Shown in pieces: positions 1 through 13,400 of a stretch of 51,675 nucleotides of DNA. Position 1 is the stretch's first letter. Each line of letters opens with the position of its first letter. This stretch comes from Trebouxia sp. TZW2008 (taxonomy: Eukaryota > Chlorophyta > Trebouxiophyceae > Trebouxiales > Trebouxiaceae): NCBI GenBank assembly GCA_002118135.1, contig BDIU01000222.1, positions 1 to 51,675 of the forward strand, written 5' to 3'. Under the pieces are notes generated by a model, which saw only the letters and a list, made by a program, of their open reading frames with translations, had not been told where the DNA came from and made no database searches. The position numbers were made by a program, and so were the translations under genes.

Positions 1-1430
1 CACAGTTTACATGAATGAACAGCACACAAGAGACTGAAGGCTCACTGCCAGCAGGCTTTTGAAGTTTGGCTTACACAGCTGACTTTAAAGCAAAGCGCAA
101 ATGTTCATCTCAGGTATGTTTGACTCTCACAATTCACCCTGAAGCACAGCATAAAGGAGGCAGGAGACATACTGTCAGCAGGCCTTTGATGTGGATGCCG
201 TTGAGGTAGGTCTTGATTTCTGGAATGCCACTGCCAGCCGCCAAAGGCTCTACAAACGCTACAAGGGAGCCTGCCACAATGGCATAGCCTATGCTGATGC
301 TCACAAATGTTGCATATGGCGCCCAGAAACCCCCTGCACAATGAGAAAATGGTTAAGACACATTGTGCAAAGGAGTCTGCCATGATGGCATTGCCTATGC
401 TAATGCTCACAAAGGTTGCATACACAACAAGACCGGTGATGAAAGCTCGTTTTGTGGTATGTCTGAGACACATAAACTGGACTGCTCTATCACAGTGGCA
501 TATCCTATGCTGATGCCCATAATGCTGCACCTGATTGGAAAAACAGCAGTCGTCTGTCTGGCTTTCAAGTCACGGCTTTTATGTGTGAACATGAGGGACA
601 AAAACAGCAAATTGACAGTCCAATGCAGCATGCCTTACCGTGTGTTCTGAGCACGTTTGCAGTGCTCTGGTACTTGGCGTCATTCAACAAGTTGATGCCC
701 CAGTCAACACCAAATCCGATGCAACCCATGGATAGGCCAATCAAGCACGAAATGGCCCATTTCCAGAACTCAGCCAGAGCATAGTCTGAGTCTGTTCTGT
801 GCACTTGGTACTCTCGCTCCAGGTCGTTATCCTAAGCGAACAAAAAAGCCATGATGCAAATTAGGAAAGAACTTGTGATCGGATTTGCAATGTGCGCAAT
901 GCCATGAAGTCATATGGTGCCATTGCACAAGAGTGCAGATCAAGAAGATGTCATGTTGACATGCAACATATCTCAGCAACAGAAGAAGGCAATGTGGCCA
1001 TGCTGGGGCATGTTGAAACAATGTACTTGCTGTGACAGGCATGATGCATGCTCATGGTAGAGCCTGTATGTGTGTAGCATAAAAATCTAGGCAGAACCAC
1101 TGTGACAGTACCTGAGGATCAAAGTTCTGTGACTCAAAGCCTGCCATGCGCTGCAGTCTAAACAGCGTCTCCCTGCTCTCCTGCGGCATGCAATTGCATT
1201 CACCACAGATGATCACCATGCATGTCAGCTCAACGTACAGTTTGACATATGAAAAACTTGTCAAGTGCTGCAACACATGCGTATAGCAGTTGTGAATTGC
1301 CAGCATGCATACCTCTGCTGTTTCAGGAGCGCCATGTACAATGGATGGTACTGACACCAGTCCTCGACCTGTTGTACCCAACTTCTCCACAGAAAATTTG
1401 TCACCAATTGAGGGATCTGACAGGGAGACT
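1..1430 (-). CDS. CLC-family chloride channel / anion-proton antiporter, 5' part of the gene
   Basis: This gene encodes a membrane CLC protein that moves chloride or nitrate across membranes. Reading the minus strand, clear exons are 1180-1112, 831-639 and 333-173, which join in frame. The 831-639 exon begins DNDLEREY and holds the first transmembrane helix (WAISCLIGLSMGCIGFGVDW). The 333-173 exon carries the family signature GSGIPEIKTYLNG, the anion-binding loop. A likely earlier exon ends at 1313 (residues SIGDKFSVEKLG, donor GTATGC) and starts near 1420. The true start may lie further up, with a possible ATG at 1848, but I could not settle it. The rest of the gene lies left of base 1, so the window has only about the first fifth of the protein. 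Diverged copies of the 333-173 exon sit in the flanking introns. The family call is confident. The organelle and the substrate cannot be told. Confidence 0.85.
366..530 (-). repeat. Two diverged tandem copies of CLC exon 3 inside an intron
   Basis: Bases 369-426 and 486-527 resemble the coding stretch 261-320 (residues YATFVSISIGYAIVAG). The first copy reads YATFVSISIGNAIMAD on the minus strand. The second is shorter. A copy of the exon's 3' border also lies at about 47-66 next to the real border at 173-190. The copies lack a full coding exon and look like decayed tandem duplicates. Confidence 0.7.
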
Positions 1431-1859
1431 TGCAGGTGGGAACTGCATGCAAGATGCAAACAGGCGGTGTCATCTTGTCGTAACAGATCAATATGGCTCA
1501 CAGCGAGCGACAAATCAAACCGGCGCTCAAAGCAGCTGGTGTGTACAGATGTTGCATTTAAAGTGCAGTGCGCCCGCGATGCTGCATGTGTAAATTCAAC
1601 GCAGCTGTCTTGATAAGCCGCGCTAACAAGCCAACATACAACGAGGATCGAACGGCTGCGAGCGCACCTGAGAGCGCCTCGTGGCAGGCCATTGGGGGAC
1701 TTCGCGTCACGCGGCATTCTTCCTGGACTGCGTTCAGGTTGTGTGACAGCCATGCATGCGCTTCCTCAGAACTGGCGCATGGCGTACGACATTCCCATCG
1801 CGAGATCGCCTCTGTGCTTTGTTTTCGCCATGTAGCGAACCGAAGCATGGGTGACTAAG

Positions 1860-3117
1860 TGGCACCGCACGTGACAACACGTAACTGCAAGAAGAAGAAG
1901 AAGATGTGAATAACCCAGCCAGGCCGTCAGATCTGCAAGCTGCTGAAAAAAGTAAAGGGTAGCACAGCTTCTTCAGAAGGTGACAGCACTTGTGTTGTTG
2001 CACTAGATTTGACCCCAGGTCAAGGTCTCAGACTGAATGATCTGACTCAGAACACAGCTTTCTGTAGCACCCGTATCATTCAAGATATGATATGATATGA
2101 TATGAAATGCAGTGCATGCTGTCGATCATGAGTGATACCTCTGTTACTACTGACCTTTGGTGCCGTCACCCCTCAAGCGTTGTGTCAAGATCTGGTGCTT
2201 TAATCGCAGACGTCAGACGACAGACTCTGTGAGTTTTGAGGTGCACTAAGCAATGTTATGATGAAACTTATACAAACTTGCAGAAGCAAGCACACTGCTT
2301 GCGCATTATCATTGCCCAACTTGCGATTGCTCATCATCGTCTTGGCGCAGTTTTTACAGGTCCTGAGTGTTTGTTACACTTGATGCATCAATCCATTATG
2401 GGCTCAGACAGGATGTCTCATAATGGCACACCACCAACTGTCTGTGATGGTCACAGGCATGACACACTGTCACAGGCAGCAGCAACAAACTCAGATATCA
2501 ATTCTCACAATTTGCAGTCATCATTGCCCATTTGCGCTTACAGTGAGATTTTCCATGTTTGATCTTGTCACCAGGAATCTACCGTGAAATACCGGTGGAT
2601 ATGGCTGGACACAAAGATACATAATTTCCAGACACAATGCACAGAAGTTCAGGACACTTGAGTTTGTGTTGGCTGCTGAACAGACCCAAATTTTGTAACA
2701 AGGCACATAGCATGATCAATGCCACTAAGGCTGACAAAAGCCAACTGGTATTTACAGGAGACTCAGGACCTATTTGTTTGCATCCTGCTGCACCTGCGCA
2801 CGTTGGCGGCACAGCAGTTCAACTAAGATCAAGTTTTGGGCATCATCGTCTCCAGGTTCCACCAATTTAAGAATGCCTGATAAGCTGTAAATGCTCATAG
2901 ATATATAGCATCAAAGCGTACGCTTGCAAAATGCACATATGCAGAGCGTTGAATTGCGCTCACCTCAGCAAAGCCTTTGCATTACACTTTTGACTGTTTA
3001 CTATGATCAAACCAAAAACACATGAAGCACAGCACGCCACACCACATGCTCAAAGACTTGGTGGCACTTCAACCAAAATTGTTTTCTGACAAAGTTGCAC
3101 AGGTGGCTTTTCTGAGT
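1860..3117. other. Intergenic stretch without a recognised gene
   Basis: This lies between the CLC 5' region and the 3' end of the FLAP1-like gene. It holds short runs such as GAAGAAGAAGAAG near 1891 and an ATGAT-type microsatellite at about 2083-2105. Open frames here are short, Cys/His-rich and match no family I know. Confidence 0.5.
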
Positions 3118-4000
3118 CTAGTAGTCATCGTCACGGCGACCCCGGCTGCCAATGCTTCTTGCTATGCTGAGCACTGTTGAGAGCAAGAACTGCAACAGCA
3201 GAGGAGCGTATTAGCAAGTTGTGCCCCAGCATCTGAATGTGCATGGCAGTGACCACACACAGCGCAGCTTTCTACTTACCAAGCCAAATATGATAGTGAA
3301 GAAGCTACCGCCTCCAACCACCTGCAGCAACCAAGAACGCGATGACATGCTTGAACTACCCGCCTAGACAATGAGATCTGAACAACATCCACAAGGGGAT
3401 CTGATAGGGGCACAAAACACTCACTGGGACTCCAAAAGATGGCATGAATGTGATGCCGCCTCCACCTCCACCAAAGCCAAATCCAGGTCCACCGTATCCA
3501 CCATACAAGGGTGGTGGGGAGTAGTTGTGGTAGTTGTAATTCCTGATAGTGGGTCCAGATTGGCTGCATGGTAAATGAAACAGCTCAGTATGAAGTAGGA
3601 TTGACATACGAGCATGGCATGGATGACAGCCACAGACAGACGCAAAACATGACTGGAAGTCTGCAACAACTTTTGCACTAGATCAATACCTTCCTCCCCC
3701 ACCACCGCCACTGGGTGCTGGAGCTGGCCTTGACGATCGGAACTGTGAGCCACCTACGCGTCCACCAGACCTAGCTGCCAAAGCCTCATCTGGTGACCCA
3801 GCGCTGAACACAAGTGCTGCTGCTACAGCTGCTGTGAATGGCAAGGCAAAAGGCTTGAGAGGTGAGTCTGTTTTGTCGCCCTCAGGCTTCCGTGCAGTGC
3901 ATCGTACTGGGCGCTGCAGCACCGAAGTACGACGTGGCAGGCTGCTACGAGATTGCTGGAAGGGCGTGACAGTGCAGCGTGACTGAACAGACGACAGCAT
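3118..4000 (-). CDS. Short DUF1517/FLAP1-like chloroplast membrane protein
   Basis: Four exons (4000-3690, 3563-3425, 3321-3280, 3189-3118) join in one frame to give 187 residues. The first 70 or so residues are rich in Ser, Arg and Pro with few acids, as in a chloroplast transit peptide. A hydrophobic stretch (FTAAVAAALVFSAG) then ends in Ala-x-Ala before ARSGGRVGGSQFRSS. That motif is typical of mature DUF1517 proteins such as plant FLAP1, which tunes thylakoid proton gradients under fluctuating light. A Gly/Tyr/Pro-rich linker follows, then one membrane helix (FFTIIFGLFLLSTVLSI) and a charged tail ending RRDDDY. The long C-terminal domain of typical FLAP1 proteins is absent, so this is a short relative at best. 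The start ATG at 4000 heads the transit peptide. It is divergent from VPS50, 410 bases away. Confidence 0.62.
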
Positions 4001-4410
4001 CCTGACAGCGCTCAGGTGAACAACTCGTGCGTTTTGATCAAATGCAGCGTGTTTGACAAGAATGTATCGCCCTAAATGCGCCTCACTATAGTGCGACTAC
4101 AGACACAGGTATCAAGCTGGCGAAAGCAAGCGCAGCTAGGTGTCCCTCGAATCGTTGCTGCTTGTGGCGATGCTCGGCTGACTATTTTCTATATTTCGCT
4201 CATAAACTCGGACATAATTTCACATGACAATTTGCGGGGAAATTCGCCTTGCAGTTGGTCCCAATGATCTCTCAGCAGCAGCAGCAGCGGTGCTGCTTGT
4301 TTGCTGTTGACGACTCACACTGCTATGCCGCTGCCGCTCAATGCCACACATTGCACCCTGCAGTGTTTGCATGCACTGTGACGAGGGTTTGCAAGGGTGA
4401 GTTGGTCAGT
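4001..4410. promoter_or_regulatory. Shared promoter region of the FLAP1-like gene and VPS50
   Basis: A divergent pair leaves only 410 bases between the two start codons, so both promoters and 5' leaders must lie here unless they overlap coding sequence. A CAG trinucleotide run lies at about 4273-4287. No clear TATA box is assignable. Confidence 0.4.
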
Positions 4411-7400
4411 ATGTTTGATCAGCTCAATAAGATCGGGAAGATCGGAAAGCAGATTGGCGGCGATCTGAACAAGGCTTTACATATTCCACGAGCTCCCGGC
4501 AATTGGAGTATCAGCAGCAAGGGCTCGCCGCGCAAGGCAGAGCTCAGCACTCTACTCACCCCCGCTTCCTTGGTGGAGGAGCATGACGAAGAGAAGGAGG
4601 CAATCTTGCAAGGCCTGGAGTCTCAGTATTATCAAAAGGACTTCGAGCCTCTTCTGCACGAGCTTCAAACTATGCCTCTTGACTTCAGCACCCAATCTTT
4701 GGAGGATACAGCTGAAGCCCGCACAGGGGTGTTGGAGGTGACGACAGCACCCCAGCACACTAGCAGCAAGCATACTAAGCTTTGACAGCACGTTGGCAAA
4801 GTGCAGGTGGTCAGTGAGCTGCTGGCACGACATGTGTTGCTCAACTATGACAAATTTGTAGAGGGCATTACTGAGATTGGTCTGGTGGAGGATGACTTAC
4901 AGGTGGCAGCACACTGTGCAAGCAAATGCGTTCACATACACTGCAGTGCTGAAATCAACATGAAACAATCACAACCTTATGTTACTGTGCAGGCAGCATA
5001 TGCTGGGACAAAAGCAGCTCGCGAAATGCTTGCCTTGGTGAAGACAGACGTTCAGATCAATATCAAAGTTGCCAGGCAGACCAGGCGCAAGCATGCGTAT
5101 GTAAGGCTGCTTGAGGTGTTGCTCAAGCTGCAGCAGACCTACAGTCTGCACGCAGCACTGAAGTAAGCTTTCATGCTGGCATCATAACCACCTGCATGGC
5201 TCCTCCAGCTTTGCTCTTTGTCAAGCTCAGCCTGACTGTCTGCTGCTTGTTGCGCTGCTTGCCTCTCCAGTATAGGCATGCTTTCTACAAGAACATACAC
5301 AATAATAAGACCGGCGCAGAATTTATGGCAGCAGTATAAGCAAGCGCCAATTGCAAACTAAGCTGCTCATCTTCATGGCTCAGAACAGCACAGGAGAATG
5401 GAGACTATGCTGAAGCCTTCTGGTTGTGCGCTCAATGCAAGGAGTCCACCAGGAGCTTGCTACAGCTGCATGTCTCAGCACAGCTGATCCAGACCATTCA
5501 GGATCTTCACGATGACACAGCTTTGCGTCTGCACAACGCCCTGCAAGTCTCCTGCACAGACTTCAGGCCAGAGCCATACAGCAAGGTCAGATTCTGTGGC
5601 ATCATCTTGTTGCTTATTGTCATCTCCAACAGTCAAGTTGACCATTTCATGATGTCATGTGCCAACATTCTGGTACTTGATGAGTTACCTGCTAGGATTG
5701 AACTGAAAGCAATGGAACGCAGTGGTCAATGCAAAGTACATGTGAGATGTGTCTTTGCGCACTGCATATCATCATTGACTTCTGCAATGAGCTAGGAATG
5801 GGCAGTCTTGTCACTTACGTCGCATGCAAGCAGCTGCTGCTGCTACCCCTAGCAAGCCATCAGCATAGGTTCTGAGACATGTGTTTCATTTCGTACCGGT
5901 TTGGCATGCTCAGGTGCTGCAAGGCTTCATGATCCTGGGTCACATTGAGGAGCTAGGTGGAGAAGTGGCGTGCGCCTTCACAAACTCAGTCAACGCATCC
6001 GTTGTCCGGGTAATGACCGTTTTCCAGAGTAGCAACATTTTCAAATCTTGCGCTACGTCATGGGGAGCAACTGGCATAGCCAGCATGTAACTTGTGTCTC
6101 ATGCTTGCACAATGCTTCCACATGTAGATGACTAGTGATGGGTAAGTGAGCATTCAAATTGACCCATTGGCCTGTCGTGCAAGCGGCAATGCGGAAAGTC
6201 AATTGCACTTGAATGATGTCTTTTGTAGCAAGCAGGGCTGTTGCTTTACCTGCGCGTACTGTTGCTTGTGCAGGTGGTCCAAGGTATGCTTCTGACGCGC
6301 CCTGGCTTTGAGGAACGCATCAAAAGCACGACAAACATTCAAGAGATGCTGAAATGGCTGCCAAGCGACCTGTTCAGGACATGCTTGGCTAGGGTAGGGC
6401 CTGTTGACTGAAACCCATCTCAGGCTCACCATGTCCTGACAATGTTGCATACAACAAATATAGATCAGCTCGGCAGAGACTTCCTCTCAAATGACTATCT
6501 TGCACTCAGTACAGTTGCTGCACGGACCATAAGTATAGCAACTGAAACAACTAGATTGAGCGCCTCCGTGATTTCTGCCAGCACTGCATCAGCAATGTGT
6601 GAATGAACAACTGTGTGACATGTTTTGTTGACTCATCAACACTGCAGGTCTTCATGGTCATATTTGACATCATGGCTAGCCACTTCAGCATGATGCGGTG
6701 GCATGAAGCAGGCCTATCTCAGCATAAGGCAGAACTGGTCACAGTGCAAGCAGCCAAGTCTGCCTGCAAGCAGCGCTTAAGGCAACAGCACAGTCAGACT
6801 GTTCCCACTCAACACAGCAGCATCAGTCAGCCAGCCATGTCGGCAGCTGATCTGTCAACTGCCGTCGCCCCTAGTGATGCTGCTTCACAAGCTGCACCAA
6901 AAATGCAGCAGAAGTCTGTGTCAGCAAGCCCGATGCATTTCTCAGGGCAGCACAACAACGCCATGCCCAGTCTGCAGCAAAGCACAGATGTGCAGCCTGA
7001 TGTGTCACCTCAGCTGCCGTCACAGCTGACGTCGCAGCTGCCGTCACAGCTACAGTCACCTCAGTTGCAGTCACTTCAGCTGCCATCACCTCAGCTGCAG
7101 TCACCGGGGGCTGCACATAACAAGGCATCTGTGCATTTTGACAGCTTTGCGTCTGCTGCTTCTCCTCAAGAGGCAGCAAAGCAGCAGCATGCCCCTCACC
7201 AATCTGTGTACTTGAGAGCCTATACTGCTCAGGAACAGTCGCAAGCTGGGCAGGCACCTGGTGTCAAGTCGGAGGAGCAAAAGCTGAGAGCACAGCTAGC
7301 AGTAAGGCATCAGCCTTTGCATGTGTCATTATGTTGTCATGTTCACCATACAAAATGTCAGACACAAAATGTGCATTGCATGTGCATGCAGCTGTGGTCA

Positions 7401-10400
7401 GTGGGTCGTCTGACAACACAAACTTCAAATAAGGGCAGCAGTGTGCTTGACAATAGCTTCAACAGATGCAGCGTCACTGGCTTTGAGGCCCGATTTCATG
7501 TGCCTCAGGATCTTGAGCAACAAGAAAGGGAAGAAGTAGAGTGGGGAGAGGTGCTGCAAGTGGTGCATGGTGGCCTGGTGGCTACTCGGCGTCTGCTGTG
7601 GGATGAGGCAGAGCGCAAAATCATAGCCTTGCTGTCATCGAGCTCTGCCTTCGAGGGCGACCACTTCCTTCAGGTGAGAAAGCGAGTCGTGCACCGATTT
7701 TAGGTATGCAGGCGCTTCTTGTTAAATCTGTGCCACAATTGATGCTCATTTGACCACTGTAGGGCGTTTCCAGCAACTGCAAGCATGACTGCCCATGAAG
7801 GAGCAGCAAGATCAGCCTGCCTGACTCCTGACGTCACTGAATGCCACTGTGTTCAAGTCCCCAGTCACTCCAGCACATATTGTTGTAGTGATGTCAGCAT
7901 GCTCGCAGCCTCATGCTTGCTTCTGCCAGGTGCTTGAGTGGGCTCAGCGCATCCTGGCAGCAGGCGAGGCATTCAGCGGCGTGGAATGCAGCAGCCTGAG
8001 GAGCATGCTCACCGCTCAGAGCAGCAACTTCTTCACGGCCTACCATAGCAGCAATCTGGAGGCTCTGCATAGCATGCTGGATAAGGAGCTTTGGCGCCGC
8101 CTGCCCAGCATCTCACCTGCAGGTGGGCTTGTGTCTGTTGCATGCCTCAAGCTGCACATTGGCCATGCCTTGGTGCTGTGGAACTGTCACCATGTCTGCC
8201 CTGAGCACTCATGCTGACCCAGGCAGCTGCCCGGCATTCTGCTCAGCAAAGTAGTGCCCTGCAGGCTCTGCCAAAACAGTCAAACCATGCAGATGCCCCA
8301 TCTAGGTCTGAAAGCTGTGATACAGCGGCTACAAGCATTCTGAGTGTGCGGTGTCATTGTAGGCATCCCCAGTCTGCAGCATGCTTTGCGCAATCCAGCC
8401 CAGTCCGGCAGTCTCACCAGCAGTGGGCCGGTCCAAGAAGGCGCAAAGCCCTTTGAGCTGCTTGTGGCTGGAGGCAACCCTTGGAAGCAGCGCCGCAGCC
8501 GCTCACCCAAGAGGGGCAGGCCCTCATCTGGCAATGCACTCATCCACCTAGGGTAAGCTGCATAACAATTTCACATGACACAAGTGCTTACAGGCAGCTG
8601 CTTGCATCTGTGCACAACTCAACAGACCTATCTGGTACTGCACTCATCAAAGTTGAGCAAAGGCACACCTGCAAGCATCTACCAGCTGTGCTTGCAGGCA
8701 ATCGCTCGCCTCGGTGTTCACCTGATTGGGTACTTGAATGAGTTTGTTCTGCATGTGCATGATCATGTATGCTATTGAGCAGATCAAGACGGTCACAGGT
8801 CATGATTGCCTGAGAAGGGACACAGTGACAGGAGTTGCTAGAGGGTGGGCTGATCGCAGGCAGAACTGGCTATGTTGACATCTGACTGTCTGTGCTGTGG
8901 TGTGCAGCTTTGCTGGCAGCAGCATGTTTGAGGAGGACCGAGCAAGCAGGCGACTTGAAGTAGATGAGCAGGGTCTACCCTGTCAGGCACTTGCTGGCAA
9001 ATGCAGCTGGTACACCAGGAAAATGATAAGCATCTATTTGGCTGTGCCACAATGTGCTGTGCCAGCAGCAGCATCCCTGTATGCCTGAAGCATGCTGAGC
9101 ATCATTTGTCTATGCCTGTGTGTGCAGCTTTGCGGGCAGCAGCATGCTGGAGGAGGACAGAGCTAGCAGGCGGCTTGAGGTTGATGAACAGGGTCTGCCG
9201 TGCCAAGCATCTGCTGGAGACATCTGGTCAGGCACAACATCCCAGGCCCCTTCACGGCCTGCATCCGCCACACCCTCGCGGGCAATCTCCAGGTGTGTGT
9301 CACTGTGTTGATCCCCTTGCAAAGCGCCACTGACACTGCTGATGCTTGTCTTGAGTATCAATGAGCTCTCAGTGCTCCTGACAGCATTTGAAGATTCATG
9401 GCATATGCACATGTACCAGGAGCTGCTATGTTGCATATGTTCTGGTCAAGAGGTACGTAGTCAAGAGTACTAGGTACGATGCTCATGTCATCGCTCAAAC
9501 AGTGTGAGTGATGATTGGATCAGCACTGCAGGCGAGCCAGCAGAGACACTGATGTGGGCAGCGTTGCAACACCTGGCTTACTGTCAGAGAGCGAAGCTTC
9601 AGAGCTGTTTGGCGACTACATTGATGAAGACAGCCAAACTGTACAGCACGTGAGTTCTGCATGCTCAAGCATAACTACGCCCTGCATGAACTCGTGCATG
9701 AGTTCATGCAAGGCTCAACAGTTGCTCTCAGTACCTGTCTGAGGCAGAGGGAACAGCAAAACGCAAAAGATGCCACTTGTGTTGTGAGGACGGTGCATGT
9801 CAGGCAGTCCCAGCCTTGATTCTACGTTGCTAGTGTAGGAGCTCTTGGCGAAAAGAATGCATCTTGCAATGCAACAGATCACAGCCTTTCACCGTATCTC
9901 ACTCTCGTTTGCAGAACAACACTCTTCCCAAACAAGATAAAGGGGTAACAAAAGGCCTGTATATCTTGAGTACAGAAGCTGTGCTCTCTGTTGACAGGAT
10001 ACTGAAGGCAGTGCTGGGGTGTCTGGTCTCACAAACTCTTCACACAAGTTGATGCGCTGGCTCAGAGATTATGGCGAGCTAATGAGGTCAGCCAGTTCAC
10101 TGCATGTCACTGCTTGTCACAAGCTACATACAGTCCCTGCAGAATAGTCAGTCACTGCAGCATTGGCTCTGAAGCTGTGGCAGTTGGGCTGCAAATATCA
10201 ATTTCAACCAGTGCATTTGTTGAATTGTTGCATCAAGGTCAGTACATCTCAACTCAAAAGTGTGGTGTAATTGAGGACTGCCTGCATGCACCAAAAATGT
10301 ATCTCCTGCTGACTGCTGCAGGTTGCTTCGGCCAGCACCCTTTGCGTACCAAGGCATCTGCGAGCTGTTTGAGATGTTCCTCCTAGTCACCTTCAACACC

Positions 10401-13400
10401 TTCAGTGAAGTCAGCATTGCAGACTTGCTAGATGAACAGCTCCCACAGGTGACTACTGAATCACTTGGCAGTGTCTAGAATTATCAAGCTGCACAACAAG
10501 TGCATGGGTGCCTGAGCGTACAAAAGCAGCATGCTTTGGCTACCCAGATCGTGCCTCTTGCCATCTTCTGTCTGAACAGTGTGAGCCGCCTAAGGTATTA
10601 CAGCTGGCGCACATGAGCATCAACAATGCCCAAGCATCCACAGCTGCTTATAAACACAGTTGATATAGCTCTTATATGCTCAATTCACTTTGCTCGGCTT
10701 GCATTCTGCTTAACCCAAAAGTTGCCGCACAGTCATGTCTTGTTTGTTTCAGTTGTCAAAAGTTATCCCATTGCAGGCTTTGCAGGGCTGTGGAGGTGAT
10801 GCAGTAGCCCTCCGGCTGCGCAAGACCCTGTTTAGTATGACAGATCACTGCCTTGCCATAAGGTTGTCACATGGTCATCTGTTGTTTTATCTCAGACGTA
10901 ACACAGTTCCCCATTGCTGGCTTTGCAGGGCTATGGAGGTGATGCAGTAGCGCTCAGGCTGCGCAAGACCCTGGTGCGCATTGCCAACCAGAGCTTAGTA
11001 CAGTTCAAGCCTGCCATCATCGCCAGCAGGCCTGCACATATGCCAACTGGTCAGTCTGTTATGCTTTCAGCACTTTAAGCTGTTGCCCACAAGCCAGCTG
11101 CCCAGTTTGCACCTGATAGCGTTGACACTTCGTGTCAAAGCTCAAACACAGATTTGTTCTGCTGCAAATAATTGGCTGTGATGTTAGAAAAATGCTCTGT
11201 TTGCCTTTCCTTGCTTAACACAACCTGTGTGACTAGCAAGGCCCACAACACTCCAGCGCCTCCTGCAACCAAACAGCATCAAACTCCCAGCCCACTACCT
11301 TGCCCACAACATTGACCAGAGCAAGAATGCCCTTTTTTTGAGGTATACAGTAGGAGAGAGCGCCAGACCATGACTGCAAGAGCTGTCTTGGCACTTGAGG
11401 CATCCTCAGACATCCAATTTTGCATCTCCCTGCATGCTGTATTCGTCAACACCACAGCTTGATTTGCAGTCATGCAGCTTGGCTTGTAGCTGCCTGCAGC
11501 CACTGCAGTGACCTCCGCCTGCAACCCTCAACTGTACATGCTGCACATCGGGAGCAGGTAGGCTACATAGGTCTTTGAACCACAGCCAACAGTGTATCAA
11601 CAAGGTCAACAAGGGCAGATGTCAAGCCCATCCGGTGTAGCATTCTGTGAGAGCGTGCCTTCAAGGACTGTCACAGACATGCAGAGTAGCATGCAGCTAA
11701 TTCGGAGTCTTTGCAATAGCTAGGTCTCCTTCTAGCTTGGCAGACATTGTCTGCAGCGCAGGCTCAACAGCAGGTCTAAGCTCAGTGCGGGGGTTGATGG
11801 CTGGCAGCTTCTCCTCCCCGCACCCCCCCAACCTGGGAGGGGAGGAGTCTAGACCCACCCGTGCAGCAGTTGCACCCGGCCAGACCACAGCAATTTCAAA
11901 CTCAGGCAAGCAGTGAACCAGTCACTGCTCTGTCCAGTTTGATTACTGATTGATTCACAACTGACTGTCATGGCTTGTTGTGCATTGAGACGTCTGTGAC
12001 CAAGGTCTGGCACAGTGTACAGTCATTTGATGAAGTTTCCCAATGCTGGGCCCTTCTTGTCGGCCTGAACTCTGTATGCTCATCCAATCAATTTTGTGAT
12101 TCTGACCATGCAGTCGTCAATGCTGTGGCTTACCTTTATCAAGGGACTGGTGAAACAGTTAGCAGTTTCTGGAAGTTGCCACACAAACCAGCAGTCAACT
12201 TGCCATAGGGACAGATTTCAGTGAAGCTTGCTTTGAACAAATATATGAGCTGTTTCAGACATTTGGCCAAATGACACTTTTGCTGTCATCCTTGGTGAAG
12301 TTCCATTCTCTGGTGATTGAATTGTGTGCATTGGTGAAGGCAATATGTCAGGCCTGCTGGAGAGGACTGCTGTAATGCTGCTGTTGTTGAGTCAACAGGA
12401 CCACAGGATGACTGTCACATTTTGATGGTTGACTGAGTATAAAATTTGGTGAAGGTAACATGTGGGGCCTGCTGGAGAGGACAGTGGCTGTGGAGTGCCT
12501 GGCTACAGTGGCGGCTGAGCTGAAGAAGAGCAAGGCAGACCTGCAGGGCCTGCTGCCCGCCAGCCACTACTCCTCCTTGGAGACCTTTTTCTCCAGGACA
12601 GTTGAAGCAGCAGGTCTAGCTGAATATCTTGTTTGCATGCAAGGTCTAAATCTGAAATCAATTTCCTGACTGGGGATGCCGAGGCACATGTTTGCAGAAC
12701 ATTCCATGGCAGTTTTGTACCACTCTGGAATTTTCCCTGCAGAGCAGTCAAAGCAGCAGGTCCAGGTTAACATTTTGTTTGCTTTTGTGGCCCTGTTGTC
12801 ACGTCCATGGGGATTTTCTTCTGCAGACCATTACAGAGCAGTTTTAGCTTAGCAATTTGTTTGCACACACTGTTGTTAGGGCACTTGTTGCACGCTCCTG
12901 GAAAATGTCTTTTTCCAGAACAGTTGAATCACAATGCCAGGCTAGATCTGCCCGTCTTGCCCTTGGCAGACAAGATTGCAGGCCAGAAGCTGCATGTTGC
13001 GCTGACAAAACAACCATTAACTCTCTCTTTGAGTGGGCAGAATATGCTTTCGGCGGCATGCTAAGGACAGGTGCCAGACTCACCATTGCCAATCCTGCCC
13101 TTGCCAGTGAAGTTTGCAAGCCAGACCTGGCTCCCTGCTGCTGATATGACAAGTTACAGCTCCTCAAATGTGCAGAGGATGTTTTTGATGCCATACTGAG
13201 GGCGGGCGCCAGGCTCAATTTGCCCGTTTTACCCTTGGCAGACAAAATTTCAAACCAGAAGTGGGACCTACCCACTCCTCCACCCCGAGCCTCCCCCTGG
13301 GTTGATGAGATGTGCATGCACATCCAGATGTTCAGAGAGCGCCTTCGCCAAGTCAAGTCCTTGTCAGACAGCAATCTGTGTCAGGTTAGTCAGGTTGGCA

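Noticed and set aside
1052..1753. Minus-strand open frame of 233 codons
   Set aside because: It contains two genuine CLC exons in a fortuitously open frame, but runs through their acceptor and donor sites. The intervening residues do not resemble CLC proteins.
8221..8302. Possible extra VPS50 exon (AARHSAQQSS frame)
   Set aside because: A direct join of 8122 to 8363 keeps frame and restores the family's AGGNPW-like block, while this segment would leave the wrong phase before 8363.
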